DNA of 48,544 nt from Terriglobia bacterium (GTDB lineage Bacteria; Acidobacteriota; Terriglobia; Bryobacterales; Bryobacteraceae): positions 1 through 48,544 of the forward strand of contig JAIQFN010000044.1 in the NCBI GenBank assembly GCA_020073265.1. The letters are read 5' to 3'. Below are positions 24,583 through 32,796 of this stretch, one piece after another. The position numbers were made by a program, and so were the translations under genes. Below the pieces are notes generated by a model that saw nothing but the letters and a program-made list of their open reading frames with translations, made no database searches and had not been told where the DNA came from. Each line of letters begins with the position of its first letter. Within the stretch, counting starts at the first letter, position 1.

Positions 24583-25890
24583 CTAGCGCTGCCACAGATC
24601 TTCGTTGTGGCTCATGAAGTCGGGATAGGCGCCCGCGCCTAGTTCGTAGAGATCCAGGCCCTGGCGCTCTCCCTCGGCGGCGACGCGCTGCGGATAAACG
24701 CGATTGAGCAGCCAGTTCAGCAGATAAGCGATCGGCAGGACAAAGCCCAGCAGCGTCGCGACGCCCGCCAATTGCGCCAGCCATTGGCCCGCGCCATTGC
24801 CGCCGGGAATGCGAGCGAACAGACCGGCGGCGACTAAGCCCCACAGTCCGCCCAACCCATGCACCGAGATTGCGCCGCCCGGATCGTCGATGGTCAGATG
24901 CAGTTCGAGCCACTCGACCGAGTAGACCACCAGCACTCCCGCCACCAGTCCGATGGCCGCGCTGGCAGCCGGGCGAATCATCGCGCTGGCCGCGCTGGAC
25001 GCGACCAGTCCCGCAATCCATCCGTTCGCGCACAGCGAAGCGTCGGGTTTACCGAAGCGAGCTCGAGTGATTCCGGCCGCCGCCAGCATCGCCGCGGCCG
25101 CCGCCAGGGTGGTGTTGAGCGCCACCAGCACGGCGCTTCCGGATTCGACTCCGCTGAACAGCATCGCACCGGCCGATCCCAAGCCGATCCATCCCAGCCA
25201 TGCCAGAAAACATCCGAAGACGACGAACACGGCGTTGTGACCTGGTATCGCGGTCGGCATGCCTTCCGAGGTGTACTTGCCGCGGCGCGGCCCGAGAATC
25301 CAGGTGATCGCCAAAGCGGAAAGACCTCCCAAAGCCTGGATCGAAGCGGCGCCGCCCGAATCGAGGAAGCCACGGCCGAGCCCGTAGTTCGGTCCAAGCT
25401 GCTGAAGCCATCCACCGCCCCAGGCCCAATGCGCGAACAGCGGGTAAGTCCAGCCCGCGAGCACAGCGGTGGATGCGCAAATCGCTCCGAGGCGCCAGCG
25501 ATCGCCGCCGCTGCCCAACGGAATCATCCCGGCCAATCCGACGCTGAACATGCCGAGCAAAGCAGCCAGCGACGCGGGCGAGCCGTTGAACTCCAGCCCG
25601 CGCAGGAAGAACGGCTCGGACGCGATCCAGCTCCAGCTCTTGCCGTGGATGTTCAACATGTGCGCGGGGCGGCCCAGATAACCCTGCCATGCGAAGCCGA
25701 TGGCGAAATACACTAGCGCGGCTACGGCGACGACACAAAGCGCGCTCAGCAGCGAATGGGAGGCGTTGCGGGAACGCCCCAGACCCGCGTTGATCAAGGC
25801 GATTCCGGCGGGGGCCAGAGGGACCATCAGGATAAAGAGCAGACAGAGAGCGGACGCCGTCTCGGTCAGGGTTGGAGCAGGGAGAGTCAC
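24583..25890 (-). CDS. Ammonium transporter family protein with Gln at the first twin-His position
   Basis: A 435-residue polytopic Amt/Mep/Rh protein with 11-12 helices. Family markers include MVPLAPAGIALINAGLGRSRN, FAHWAWGGGWL (Trp157, counterpart of AmtB W148), GPRRGKY and DDPGGAISVHGLGGLWG, which holds the second pore His (His344). The segment that carries the first pore His (AmtB H168, in GGTVVH) reads GGAASIQALGG here, placing Gln185 at that position. The usual ALIxGAxAER stretch is also altered. This may conduct differently, sense ammonium, or carry another substrate. The GTG start overlaps the stop of a 59-residue membrane protein (GTGA). No glnK is seen in the window. Symbol withheld because of the substitution. 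Confidence 0.88.
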   Translation of the reverse strand: MTLPAPTLTETASALCLLFILMVPLAPAGIALINAGLGRSRNASHSLLSALCVVAVAALVYFAIGFAWQGYLGRPAHMLNIHGKSWSWIASEPFFLRGLEFNGSPASLAALLGMFSVGLAGMIPLGSGGDRWRLGAICASTAVLAGWTYPLFAHWAWGGGWLQQLGPNYGLGRGFLDSGGAASIQALGGLSALAITWILGPRRGKYTSEGMPTAIPGHNAVFVVFGCFLAWLGWIGLGSAGAMLFSGVESGSAVLVALNTTLAAAAAMLAAAGITRARFGKPDASLCANGWIAGLVASSAASAMIRPAASAAIGLVAGVLVVYSVEWLELHLTIDDPGGAISVHGLGGLWGLVAAGLFARIPGGNGAGQWLAQLAGVATLLGFVLPIAYLLNWLLNRVYPQRVAAEGERQGLDLYELGAGAYPDFMSHNEDLWQR

Positions 25891-26066
25891 CGCTCAGCCC
25901 CGCGCGGCGCGAGATGCGAGCGAACCACCAGAGCCAATCCCAGCATCTCGACCGCCATTCCGGCCAGCGCGAAGCCGGTCTGCGCGGGCGCGGGAGGCAA
26001 GAGTACGAAAGCGGCGAGAACGATGATCCATCCCGCAGGCAGCAGAAAGAAGCCAGCTAGCTTCAT
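25887..26066 (-). CDS. 59-residue membrane protein coupled to the Amt-family gene
   Basis: A short frame encoding 59 residues: MKLAGFFLLPAGWIIVLAAF at the N-terminus, a turn around PPAPAQTG, a second hydrophobic helix (ALAGMAVEMLGLALVV) and a basic tail ending RGAER. Its TGA overlaps the GTG start of the Amt gene by 4 bases on the same strand, the usual sign of translational coupling. Hydrophobic two-helix composition supports a real inner-membrane peptide. No family is recognised. A TACAAT sequence about 20 bases upstream could be a -10 element. It might stabilise or regulate the transporter; that is inference. Confidence 0.6.
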   Translation of the reverse strand: MKLAGFFLLPAGWIIVLAAFVLLPPAPAQTGFALAGMAVEMLGLALVVRSHLAPRGAER

Positions 26067-26114
26067 GAAGAGTGAGGTTTATTGTAGCAGCGGAAGTGTG
26101 GCGCCCGCACAGCG

Positions 26115-28343
26115 TCAGCGAGTGGCGCCGGGTGCGATTGCCAGCTTGACCGGCTGCCCGACGGCTCCGTTACCGGCTGAATCCCAAGCCGCGAATCGCA
26201 CCCATTTCTGACCGGTCGCATGAAACGGGATCCGAAACCGGTGCTGGCCGAATGCCGGAAGGCCGGTGGCCGGAACGATCTTCCGATCCGTTTTCTGGCC
26301 GTCGCCCCAGACGATCTCGACGAACTCGAGCGGAAAAGTCCAGTCGACATCCGCCACGATGGTGCGCTCGTCGCCCGATCCCTCCAGCGCGAACGAGGGA
26401 ATCAACACTTCGCCCGACGTCAGGAAGTAATCCCCGCGCTGGAGCGTACGGATGATCGAACTCATATCGGTGGACGCCGGCAGCGCATCCATCTTGATGT
26501 AGTTCACCGGCGAGGCTGCGTACACGTCGTCGCCCGGCGCTTTGTAGCGCGTCTCGGTGATCGCCAGAAGATATTTCGGCGGCGTGGCGAGATTCGCCTG
26601 CCAGTTGCTCATGTCGTCGAGCAGCGCCAGGCAGCGATGCTCGCACAGCCGCTGGTCCGACAAGTCCAGGCCCATGCCCCAGCGGAAGCCCATGCCCTGG
26701 TATTGCGGATCCCTGAAATAATCCGTGTCCTTGATCGCGTCCGGATAGCCGGTGGATCCCTTGGTGCGCGGATGCGGCATGTTGATCAGCACGTTTTCGC
26801 GCCGGGCCATCTCCATCAGGTCCGCGGCGCTGCTCACGTGGTAGACGCGGCCGTACTTGGGATGGTCCTCCACCAGCGGCTGCCCGGGCTTCCGCTCGGT
26901 CCAGAAAACCGGGTGGGAGAAAAGCAGATCGGTGTGGCCGCCCAGCGGGCTGCCATAAACTTCCTGGTCGGGCATCACGACGAAGTCCTTGTCCGAGTGA
27001 CGGCGCGCGCCTTCGACAGAATCCGCGATGATCTCGAGCCCGTCTCCGCGTCCGCGATTCGCGCCCAGAAACACGGAACTGATCTCGCTCGCGATATTGA
27101 TGCCCGCGGCTTTGATGGCCTCCAGATCGGGAATTTCCGCATCCAGGCTGCCCGCCTGCCGCAAGCGCTCGCCGAGATCCATGTGATAGTGATGCGCCAT
27201 CACGCGATAGCCCGGCAGCGGCTTGAAGCGGTCGCCATGCGTGAAAGCCAGCACCGAATCGGCCGCCTGCTGCGCCGTATCCGCCGTCGCGTAGAAGTAC
27301 ACCGCCATCCTTTGCCAGCTTCCCGGCGGCGCGCTATAGAGCGCGAAGTTCCCCTGATAGCGCGGGTCCTCCTCGCGCTCGGCCTGACGGACGCCGAACG
27401 AGAACGAGCTGTCGCTGTTCTTGCGGTACCAGTTGTAGCCCAGGTTGGTCTCGATTTCGCGCGCCCAGAAAAACGTGTGTGGCGGCGGAAAGACTGCAAT
27501 CGACCCTTCCCTGCCCTGCTCGGCGATGAGCAGCCGGTGGGCGGTCTTGAGCGTTACGTCGTGGTCGTTCTGGTTGCCGCCGAATTCGTAGTGCTGCCAA
27601 TTGTTCGCCAGATCGCGCCACGCCACGCGCGAGCCTTTCTGGATGCCGACGTCGCGCAACCCGGCATCGTACTTATAGGCCACCGAGCTCTGCTCCGTTT
27701 TCGCGATCACTTCCTGACGGATCAGATTGGTCCCCTTGTAAACCGTGAACTCCAGCCGGCCCGAAAAGACGCCCAGCTCCACGCCGGGAAAAGTGATCTC
27801 GAGTCGCGCGCCGTTGGTCTTCACCTGGCACGCGCTGGCGTGGTAACTGGCGGCGGCGCGATGAATCTCCGAAGCCGAGCGCGGAAGGTCCGGAGGTAAG
27901 TTGCCGCCCGGCCCGCGGCCTCCCTGCGGAAGGCCCGGAACATCCAGCGGTGCATCCCAAAACGCTTCCCACTTGTCCTGGTCGATCAGTTCCGGTGTAA
28001 TCTTCACGCCCAGATGCTGCAGCGGCTCGAGCTGCTGACCGCTCATCCGCCGCGTTCCTGAGACCACGCGAAATTCAGGCGTGACGTTCGAGGCCAGGGC
28101 GGCCCACGGCATGCCCTTGCGCCTGACCGCCAGCTCGCCGATGACCGGCGTCCCTTGTTCGATAGTCAAGCGCAGACGCAGTTCCTGCTGCTTGTCGCCG
28201 TCCCAAGTGACGCTGAGGACGTTGTCTGCCACGGCCGCCGTCAACCCCGCCGCGCCCTTGTACTCGGCCAGATCGCACTTCAGCGAATCGGCGCAAAGCG
28301 CGGGAGCAATCAGAGCCACCATCCAGCAGCACGCCGGTCTCAT
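26115..28343 (-). CDS. Large secreted protein with PHP/CehA-McbA-like metal-site motifs
   Basis: A 742-residue protein with a signal peptide (residues 1-18, ending LCA). The N-terminal half (about 20-370) looks beta-rich, including a possible carbohydrate- or sandwich-type fold (SGRLEFTVYKGTNLIRQEV). From about residue 380 there is a PHP/CehA-like pattern: an H-rich strand MAHHYHMDLG (His384, 385, 387), then PDQEVYGSPLGGHTDLLF (His470) and INMPHPRTKG (His524). In CehA-type enzymes comparable HxH, GH and NHPR elements bind metals. The C-terminus (about 650-742) resembles an Ig-like sandwich. I infer a secreted phosphoesterase- or metallohydrolase-like enzyme; the substrate is unknown and the assignment tentative. 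Confidence 0.55.
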   Translation of the reverse strand: MRPACCWMVALIAPALCADSLKCDLAEYKGAAGLTAAVADNVLSVTWDGDKQQELRLRLTIEQGTPVIGELAVRRKGMPWAALASNVTPEFRVVSGTRRMSGQQLEPLQHLGVKITPELIDQDKWEAFWDAPLDVPGLPQGGRGPGGNLPPDLPRSASEIHRAAASYHASACQVKTNGARLEITFPGVELGVFSGRLEFTVYKGTNLIRQEVIAKTEQSSVAYKYDAGLRDVGIQKGSRVAWRDLANNWQHYEFGGNQNDHDVTLKTAHRLLIAEQGREGSIAVFPPPHTFFWAREIETNLGYNWYRKNSDSSFSFGVRQAEREEDPRYQGNFALYSAPPGSWQRMAVYFYATADTAQQAADSVLAFTHGDRFKPLPGYRVMAHHYHMDLGERLRQAGSLDAEIPDLEAIKAAGINIASEISSVFLGANRGRGDGLEIIADSVEGARRHSDKDFVVMPDQEVYGSPLGGHTDLLFSHPVFWTERKPGQPLVEDHPKYGRVYHVSSAADLMEMARRENVLINMPHPRTKGSTGYPDAIKDTDYFRDPQYQGMGFRWGMGLDLSDQRLCEHRCLALLDDMSNWQANLATPPKYLLAITETRYKAPGDDVYAASPVNYIKMDALPASTDMSSIIRTLQRGDYFLTSGEVLIPSFALEGSGDERTIVADVDWTFPLEFVEIVWGDGQKTDRKIVPATGLPAFGQHRFRIPFHATGQKWVRFAAWDSAGNGAVGQPVKLAIAPGATR

Positions 28344-28363
28344 CGCCTGCCAGTATATAACCT

Positions 28364-28388
28364 GTGGCGCACGCGCTCGTGCGAACGC
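28364..28388. repeat. Short copy of the GTGGCGCACG palindromic repeat
   Basis: GTGGCGCACGCGCTCGTGCG followed by AACGC, with an internal hairpin GCACG-CGCT-CGTGC. It closely matches one half of the 60-base element at 9735-9794 read on the other strand. It occupies the divergent intergenic region between the PHP-like gene and the GT9 gene. Confidence 0.6.
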
Positions 28389-28440
28389 CAGCCGGCAAGA
28401 TAGTAGACTAAGGTTTCAGCCAGGCCTGCCGGAAGGTACT

Positions 28441-29526
28441 TTGCCGCGACAGACAACCATACCCGACTTCTCCAGGATCTTGGTTCGCGCGACGAATTGG
28501 GTTGGCGACGCGGTGATGAGCCTGCCCGCGCTCGAAGCCATCCGGTCCCGATTCCCCGCGGCGCACATCGCGATTTTGGCGCGGCCCTGGGTCGCGGACC
28601 TGTACGAGCGCGAGCCTTTCGCCGATCGCGTGATGGTTCTCACCGCGAGCCGCGGCGCCGGGGATTGGATCGGAAAATGGCGCGCCGCTCAATCCCTCCG
28701 CCGCGAGCGCTTCGACTGCGCCATCCTCTTACAGAACGCGTTCGAAGCGGCGCTGCTGGCGTGGATGGCGGGAATCCCGCGCCGGATCGGCTACGATCGC
28801 GATGGACGCGGCGTGCTGCTCACCGATCGTGTTCCCCTGCCGCACTCGGACGAAATTCCACGCCACCAACGCTTCTACTACCTCGCGATGCTCCAGCGCG
28901 CCGGCATCATTCAAGGCGATCTGCCCGATCCGGCCATCCGGTTCAGCCGCTCGGCCGAGTTGCGCGGCGAGGGCCCGCGTCATCTGTCGGAAGCGGGATT
29001 CGGTGGCCCCGCCATCGGAATCAGCCCCGGCGCGGCATTCGGCAGCGCAAAACGCTGGGATGCGGACCGCTTTGCCGATGCAGCCGCGCGCATTGCCGCC
29101 GAACTCCAATCTGGCGTCGCGGTATTCGGTTCACCCGGCGAGCTTCAGCTCTGCGAACAGGTGGCCGGCCTGGTGCAAGCTCGCGGCGTAGCGGTCCGGA
29201 ATTTCGCCGGCCAGACCACGCTGCGCGCATTCATTGAGCTGGTGGCCGGATGCCTGCTCTATCTGACCAACGACTCTGGCGCGATGCACGTCGCTTGCGC
29301 CTTGCAGGTGCCGACGATCGCGGTGTTCGGCTCGACGGATGAAACCGCCACCGGACCCACCGGGCCTTTCGCCACTGTTGTGCGCGAGAAGGTGGAGTGC
29401 AGCCCGTGCCTGCTGCGCGAATGCCCCATCGATCATCGCTGCATGACGCGCGTGAGCGTGGATCGCGTGGTGGAAGCGGCGCTGGATCTGGCCCGGCACG
29501 CCTCCGTCGCCAAGGGAACGCTGTAG
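28441..29526 (+). CDS. waaF: Glycosyltransferase family 9, heptosyltransferase II-like
   Basis: A 361-residue GT-B glycosyltransferase of family 9, probably adding L-glycero-D-manno-heptose to the lipopolysaccharide inner core at the cytoplasmic face. Diagnostic segments are ILVRATNWVGDAVMSLPALEAI at the N-terminus, GISPGAAFGSAKRW in the middle, and YLTNDSGAMHVACALQVPTIAVFGSTDETATGP in the sugar-nucleotide site. A late Cys-rich stretch (VECSPCLLRECPIDHRCM) is also common in WaaF. No ATG precedes the first strand; TTG at 28441 follows GGAAGG by 4 bases, so I chose it. A second GT9 gene starts 7 bases after the stop. Symbol by family resemblance. Confidence 0.82.
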   Translation: MPRQTTIPDFSRILVRATNWVGDAVMSLPALEAIRSRFPAAHIAILARPWVADLYEREPFADRVMVLTASRGAGDWIGKWRAAQSLRRERFDCAILLQNAFEAALLAWMAGIPRRIGYDRDGRGVLLTDRVPLPHSDEIPRHQRFYYLAMLQRAGIIQGDLPDPAIRFSRSAELRGEGPRHLSEAGFGGPAIGISPGAAFGSAKRWDADRFADAAARIAAELQSGVAVFGSPGELQLCEQVAGLVQARGVAVRNFAGQTTLRAFIELVAGCLLYLTNDSGAMHVACALQVPTIAVFGSTDETATGPTGPFATVVREKVECSPCLLRECPIDHRCMTRVSVDRVVEAALDLARHASVAKGTL

Positions 29527-29533
29527 CGGCCGG

Positions 29534-30451
29534 ATGGAACGCGCCACCAGTGAGCTGGACCGGCTGCCCCAGGGCGCCCGCGTTGCCATCGTCCGACTGC
29601 GCTCCATGGGCGACTGTGTCCTCACCACGCCAGCCATCGACATTTTGAAGAGCACGCGGCCCGACCTTCAGATTGCAGTGGTGGTGGAAAACCGTTTCCG
29701 CGCCATCTTCGACGGCAATCCCGCGATCGCGGCAATTCTCGAGCCGACGCTCGCGCAGATCTACCACTGGCGTGCTGGATTGTGTCTGAATCTCCACGGG
29801 GGCCGCCGCAGCATGCTATTGACCATCGCCTCGCGCGCTCCTAGACGCGCCGGCTTCGCGCATCATCGCGGCTCGGTGCTGTATCACATCCGCATTCCCC
29901 GCGCCCAGGAAATACTCGGCGTCGAGCGGCCCGTGCACACAGCCGAGCACCTCGCCTCGGCGATGTTCTACCTGGGATGCCCGCTCCAGGAAATACCACG
30001 TGCCCGCTTGTACGCTGCCGCCACGCACACATCGACGCCCTATGCAGTCCTGCATCCCACTGCGGCCGCGCAATACAAAACCTGGCCGGCCGACCGATTC
30101 GTCGCGGTGGCCCGGCACATCCAGCAGTCCCTCAATCTCGAACCGGTGTTAATCGGCGCCGCGAGCGACGACATGACGCCTTTCCAATCTTTTCGGGTCA
30201 TCTCGGGTGCGCCACTCGAAGAAATCAAGGCGCTGATCTCGGGCGCATCGCTGTTCGCCGGCAACGACAGCGGACCGGCGCACATCGCGGCCGCATTCGA
30301 TATCCCGTTGCTGGTGCTGTATGGAAGAGTCGAGCACCAGGTCACTTGGGCGCCCTGGCGCGCGACGTCGGCCGCCACGCTGGTGGACCCCCAAGGAATC
30401 GCAGCCATCCCCGCGCAGGACGCCATCGCCGCCATCCGGCGTCTCCGGTAA
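29534..30451 (+). CDS. Glycosyltransferase family 9 (heptosyltransferase-like)
   Basis: A 305-residue GT9 enzyme, somewhat shorter than WaaF or WaaC. The N-terminus VAIVRLRSMGDCVLTTPAI and the C-terminal site LFAGNDSGPAHIAAAFDIPLLVLYG are typical; the region between contains LHPTAAAQYKTWPADRF, which corresponds to the WaaC-type phosphate-binding loop. It likely acts after or before the neighbouring GT9 protein in building lipopolysaccharide core or another surface glycan. The coding regions are separated by 7 bases, so the two are co-transcribed. Whether it transfers heptose or another sugar cannot be decided here. Confidence 0.85.
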   Translation: MERATSELDRLPQGARVAIVRLRSMGDCVLTTPAIDILKSTRPDLQIAVVVENRFRAIFDGNPAIAAILEPTLAQIYHWRAGLCLNLHGGRRSMLLTIASRAPRRAGFAHHRGSVLYHIRIPRAQEILGVERPVHTAEHLASAMFYLGCPLQEIPRARLYAAATHTSTPYAVLHPTAAAQYKTWPADRFVAVARHIQQSLNLEPVLIGAASDDMTPFQSFRVISGAPLEEIKALISGASLFAGNDSGPAHIAAAFDIPLLVLYGRVEHQVTWAPWRATSAATLVDPQGIAAIPAQDAIAAIRRLR

Positions 30452-30517
30452 TTCCGCTAGCGCGGAGCGCGCTGGAAGCGAGTCACCACCGTTCCCCCCT
30501 GTGTTAATTTGGATTTT

Positions 30518-32731
30518 ATGCTAAAGCAATTTACTGCTTCTTTGTTTTGGCTCTCCACAATCGTCGTTACTGCCGTACCGGCCTGGCCGCAAGCCCCCAC
30601 CAAACTTGCCGTGACCAAAGCCACCAGCAGCGAGGTGGATTTGAGCTGGAGCGGCAGCGCCTCCAGCTATACCGTCCAGCGCGGCGTTTTGGGCAGCGCA
30701 TTCAGCACCATCGCCACCGCGACCACGACGTCCTACAAAGACTCACAAATCGACCCGTACGCGACTTACGAATACGAAATAACGGCGAATTCGGCCAATT
30801 CCAATCAGGTGACCGTGGGTCCCCCGCCCGTCGGCTTCCAGGTGGCCGCGCCGGTTCCGGCCCAAGCTAACCCGAGCAGCTATGGATTTGACTTGTCCAT
30901 GGTCTTCGACGGCAATGGCGACCCGGCGTTTGCCTTCCTGTTCGACGATCCCAATCAGGATACCGACCATAGCGACACGCAACTGCTGTTTCGTTCCTGG
31001 AACCGCGCCAAGTACGCCTGGAATCCGGTGGCGACCGTAGCCACGGTCGGCGACATCGCAACCACGTCTTATCCAACCGTCTCGCTGGCTTATGACAGCA
31101 GCAACAACACCTTCGCGGTGGCTGCGGAAAACAACAGCGGCGACCTGATCAATCTGTACGTCTCAAGCGATGGCGGCGTCACCTGGACATCGAAGAAGAA
31201 ATATCAGAACGCCGACGCAGGCTCCTATGCGCCGTCGCTGGCGCTGAGCGGCGGAAAACTTTACCTGGCCTACGAGCTCGACCACACGGGCATTCAGTAC
31301 ATCACCGGCACGCTCGCCAGCGACCCTTCGACGTGGACCACCTCCACATCGCCTAAACTCAGCGGCACAGACTTCCCTGACCCCGAGTCGTCTCCGTCGT
31401 TGGTCTTGGATAGCGCGGGCAAACCGGCGATCGCCTATTTTGTTCCCGACCAGACCAAGGATCACAACTCGATCCTCTTGTTCTGGCGGCCCGGCTCAGC
31501 GCCCGTGCGCGTGACCGACAGTCAAAATAACAGCGGGGACACTACCGTGAAGCTCCGGTTCTTCAACACCAATCCCCGGATCGCGTTTTTCGTTTTCCGC
31601 AACGACTCCTCGGACAGCGGCGTCCACTTCGTCCGCTCCGAGGATGGCGGTGCAACCTGGAAAACACCGGTTCTGATTCCGCCCGACATCGGCGCCTCCG
31701 GCGACTACCCCATCGACCTGGCGCTCAACTCGCGCGATGCCGGCGCAATCGCCTTCGAACAGAACTCGAGCACCGGCGCCTATGTGTGCGGCTTTCCCAA
31801 GCTGGCGCTGTCGTCCGACCTGGACACCTGGAAGACCTGCGCGCCCGGCGGAGACGCGGTTTTTGAGACCACCGGGAACTTCTCGCGAATTCCCGCTGGC
31901 CTGGCGATCAACTATGCCGGCAACGACAAGCTGTACCTGATGTGGCAGGACGACTACTCCACGCCCACCGGCAATGGCATTCTGCTGTGGCGCGAACCGC
32001 CGGCCAGCCAGGCAGGCGCGCCCTCGCTGCGTTCCAACAATCCGGTGCAGGACGCGGTCAACAACCAGCCGGAGATCGTGGCCGGCGCATGGGTTTCCAT
32101 TTACGGCTCGAACTTCTCCGACATCACTACGGACTGGAGCCAGTCGGACTTTTCCAGCGGATTGCCTACACAGCTCGCGGGAATCCAAGTGACCATCGCT
32201 GGAAAGGCCGCTGCTGTCTACTATGTGACACCGACCCAAATCAACGTGCAAGCTCCCAGCGATTTGGCTGGAAGCGCGTTCGTACAGGTCTTTCGCAACG
32301 GCGTCCCCAGTGCGAACGTCACTGTCACGGTAGTCGACCACAACGCCGGCCTGTTTGCTTACAGCCAGGATTACATCACCTTTTATCCTTCCGCCCGGTT
32401 CAACGCCAATCCTTTCGTGATCGTCGGCGATCCGGCCATTTTCGGCTCAGCCGTCCAGAAAGCCAAGCCCGGCGACAGCATTCAGCTTTACGCCAACGCT
32501 CTGGCCGCTTCGCAGGCGGGCGTCGGGTCGCCCATCAACACGTTCCACGATCCGGTGACCGTGACCGTCGGAAGTACTTCCGTCAAAGCGGACTTCGCGG
32601 GACTGGTCGCGCCCGGACTGTTCCAGGTGAACTTCACGGTACCCAACCTCGCGCCGGGCAACTATCCGATCAGCATCACCGCCGACGGCTCTAAGTCGCA
32701 GGATCACGTGGTGCTGGTGGTGGGCCAGTAA
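30518..32731 (+). CDS. Secreted beta-propeller-like protein with Solibacter-type TIGR03437 C-terminal domain
   Basis: A 737-residue exported protein. A signal peptide (ASLFWLSTIVVTAVPAWPQ) is followed by a fibronectin type III-like segment (about 25-100: VTKATSSEVDLSWSGSASSY). A long middle region has BNR/Asp-box-like turns such as SSDGGVTWTSKK and SEDGGATWKTP, characteristic of sialidase-type propellers. The C-terminal 230 residues match the Solibacter uncharacterised domain (VAGAWVSIYGSNFSD, YVTPTQINVQAPSDL, APGLFQVNFTVP). That domain is confined mainly to this branch of Acidobacteriota and its role is unknown. ATG at 30518 was preferred to an in-frame TTG at 30509. Catalytic sialidase residues are not evident. 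Confidence 0.82.
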   Translation: MLKQFTASLFWLSTIVVTAVPAWPQAPTKLAVTKATSSEVDLSWSGSASSYTVQRGVLGSAFSTIATATTTSYKDSQIDPYATYEYEITANSANSNQVTVGPPPVGFQVAAPVPAQANPSSYGFDLSMVFDGNGDPAFAFLFDDPNQDTDHSDTQLLFRSWNRAKYAWNPVATVATVGDIATTSYPTVSLAYDSSNNTFAVAAENNSGDLINLYVSSDGGVTWTSKKKYQNADAGSYAPSLALSGGKLYLAYELDHTGIQYITGTLASDPSTWTTSTSPKLSGTDFPDPESSPSLVLDSAGKPAIAYFVPDQTKDHNSILLFWRPGSAPVRVTDSQNNSGDTTVKLRFFNTNPRIAFFVFRNDSSDSGVHFVRSEDGGATWKTPVLIPPDIGASGDYPIDLALNSRDAGAIAFEQNSSTGAYVCGFPKLALSSDLDTWKTCAPGGDAVFETTGNFSRIPAGLAINYAGNDKLYLMWQDDYSTPTGNGILLWREPPASQAGAPSLRSNNPVQDAVNNQPEIVAGAWVSIYGSNFSDITTDWSQSDFSSGLPTQLAGIQVTIAGKAAAVYYVTPTQINVQAPSDLAGSAFVQVFRNGVPSANVTVTVVDHNAGLFAYSQDYITFYPSARFNANPFVIVGDPAIFGSAVQKAKPGDSIQLYANALAASQAGVGSPINTFHDPVTVTVGSTSVKADFAGLVAPGLFQVNFTVPNLAPGNYPISITADGSKSQDHVVLVVGQ

Positions 32732-32796
32732 AATACGGCGGGGCTTGTTCCGCTTTCATTTGCGTTAGAATATGACCCACAGGAAGGCGGACCAGC

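Noticed and set aside
26220-27899. 559-residue plus-strand open frame
   Set aside because: Antisense to the secreted PHP-like gene, His/Arg-rich composition, no family pattern.
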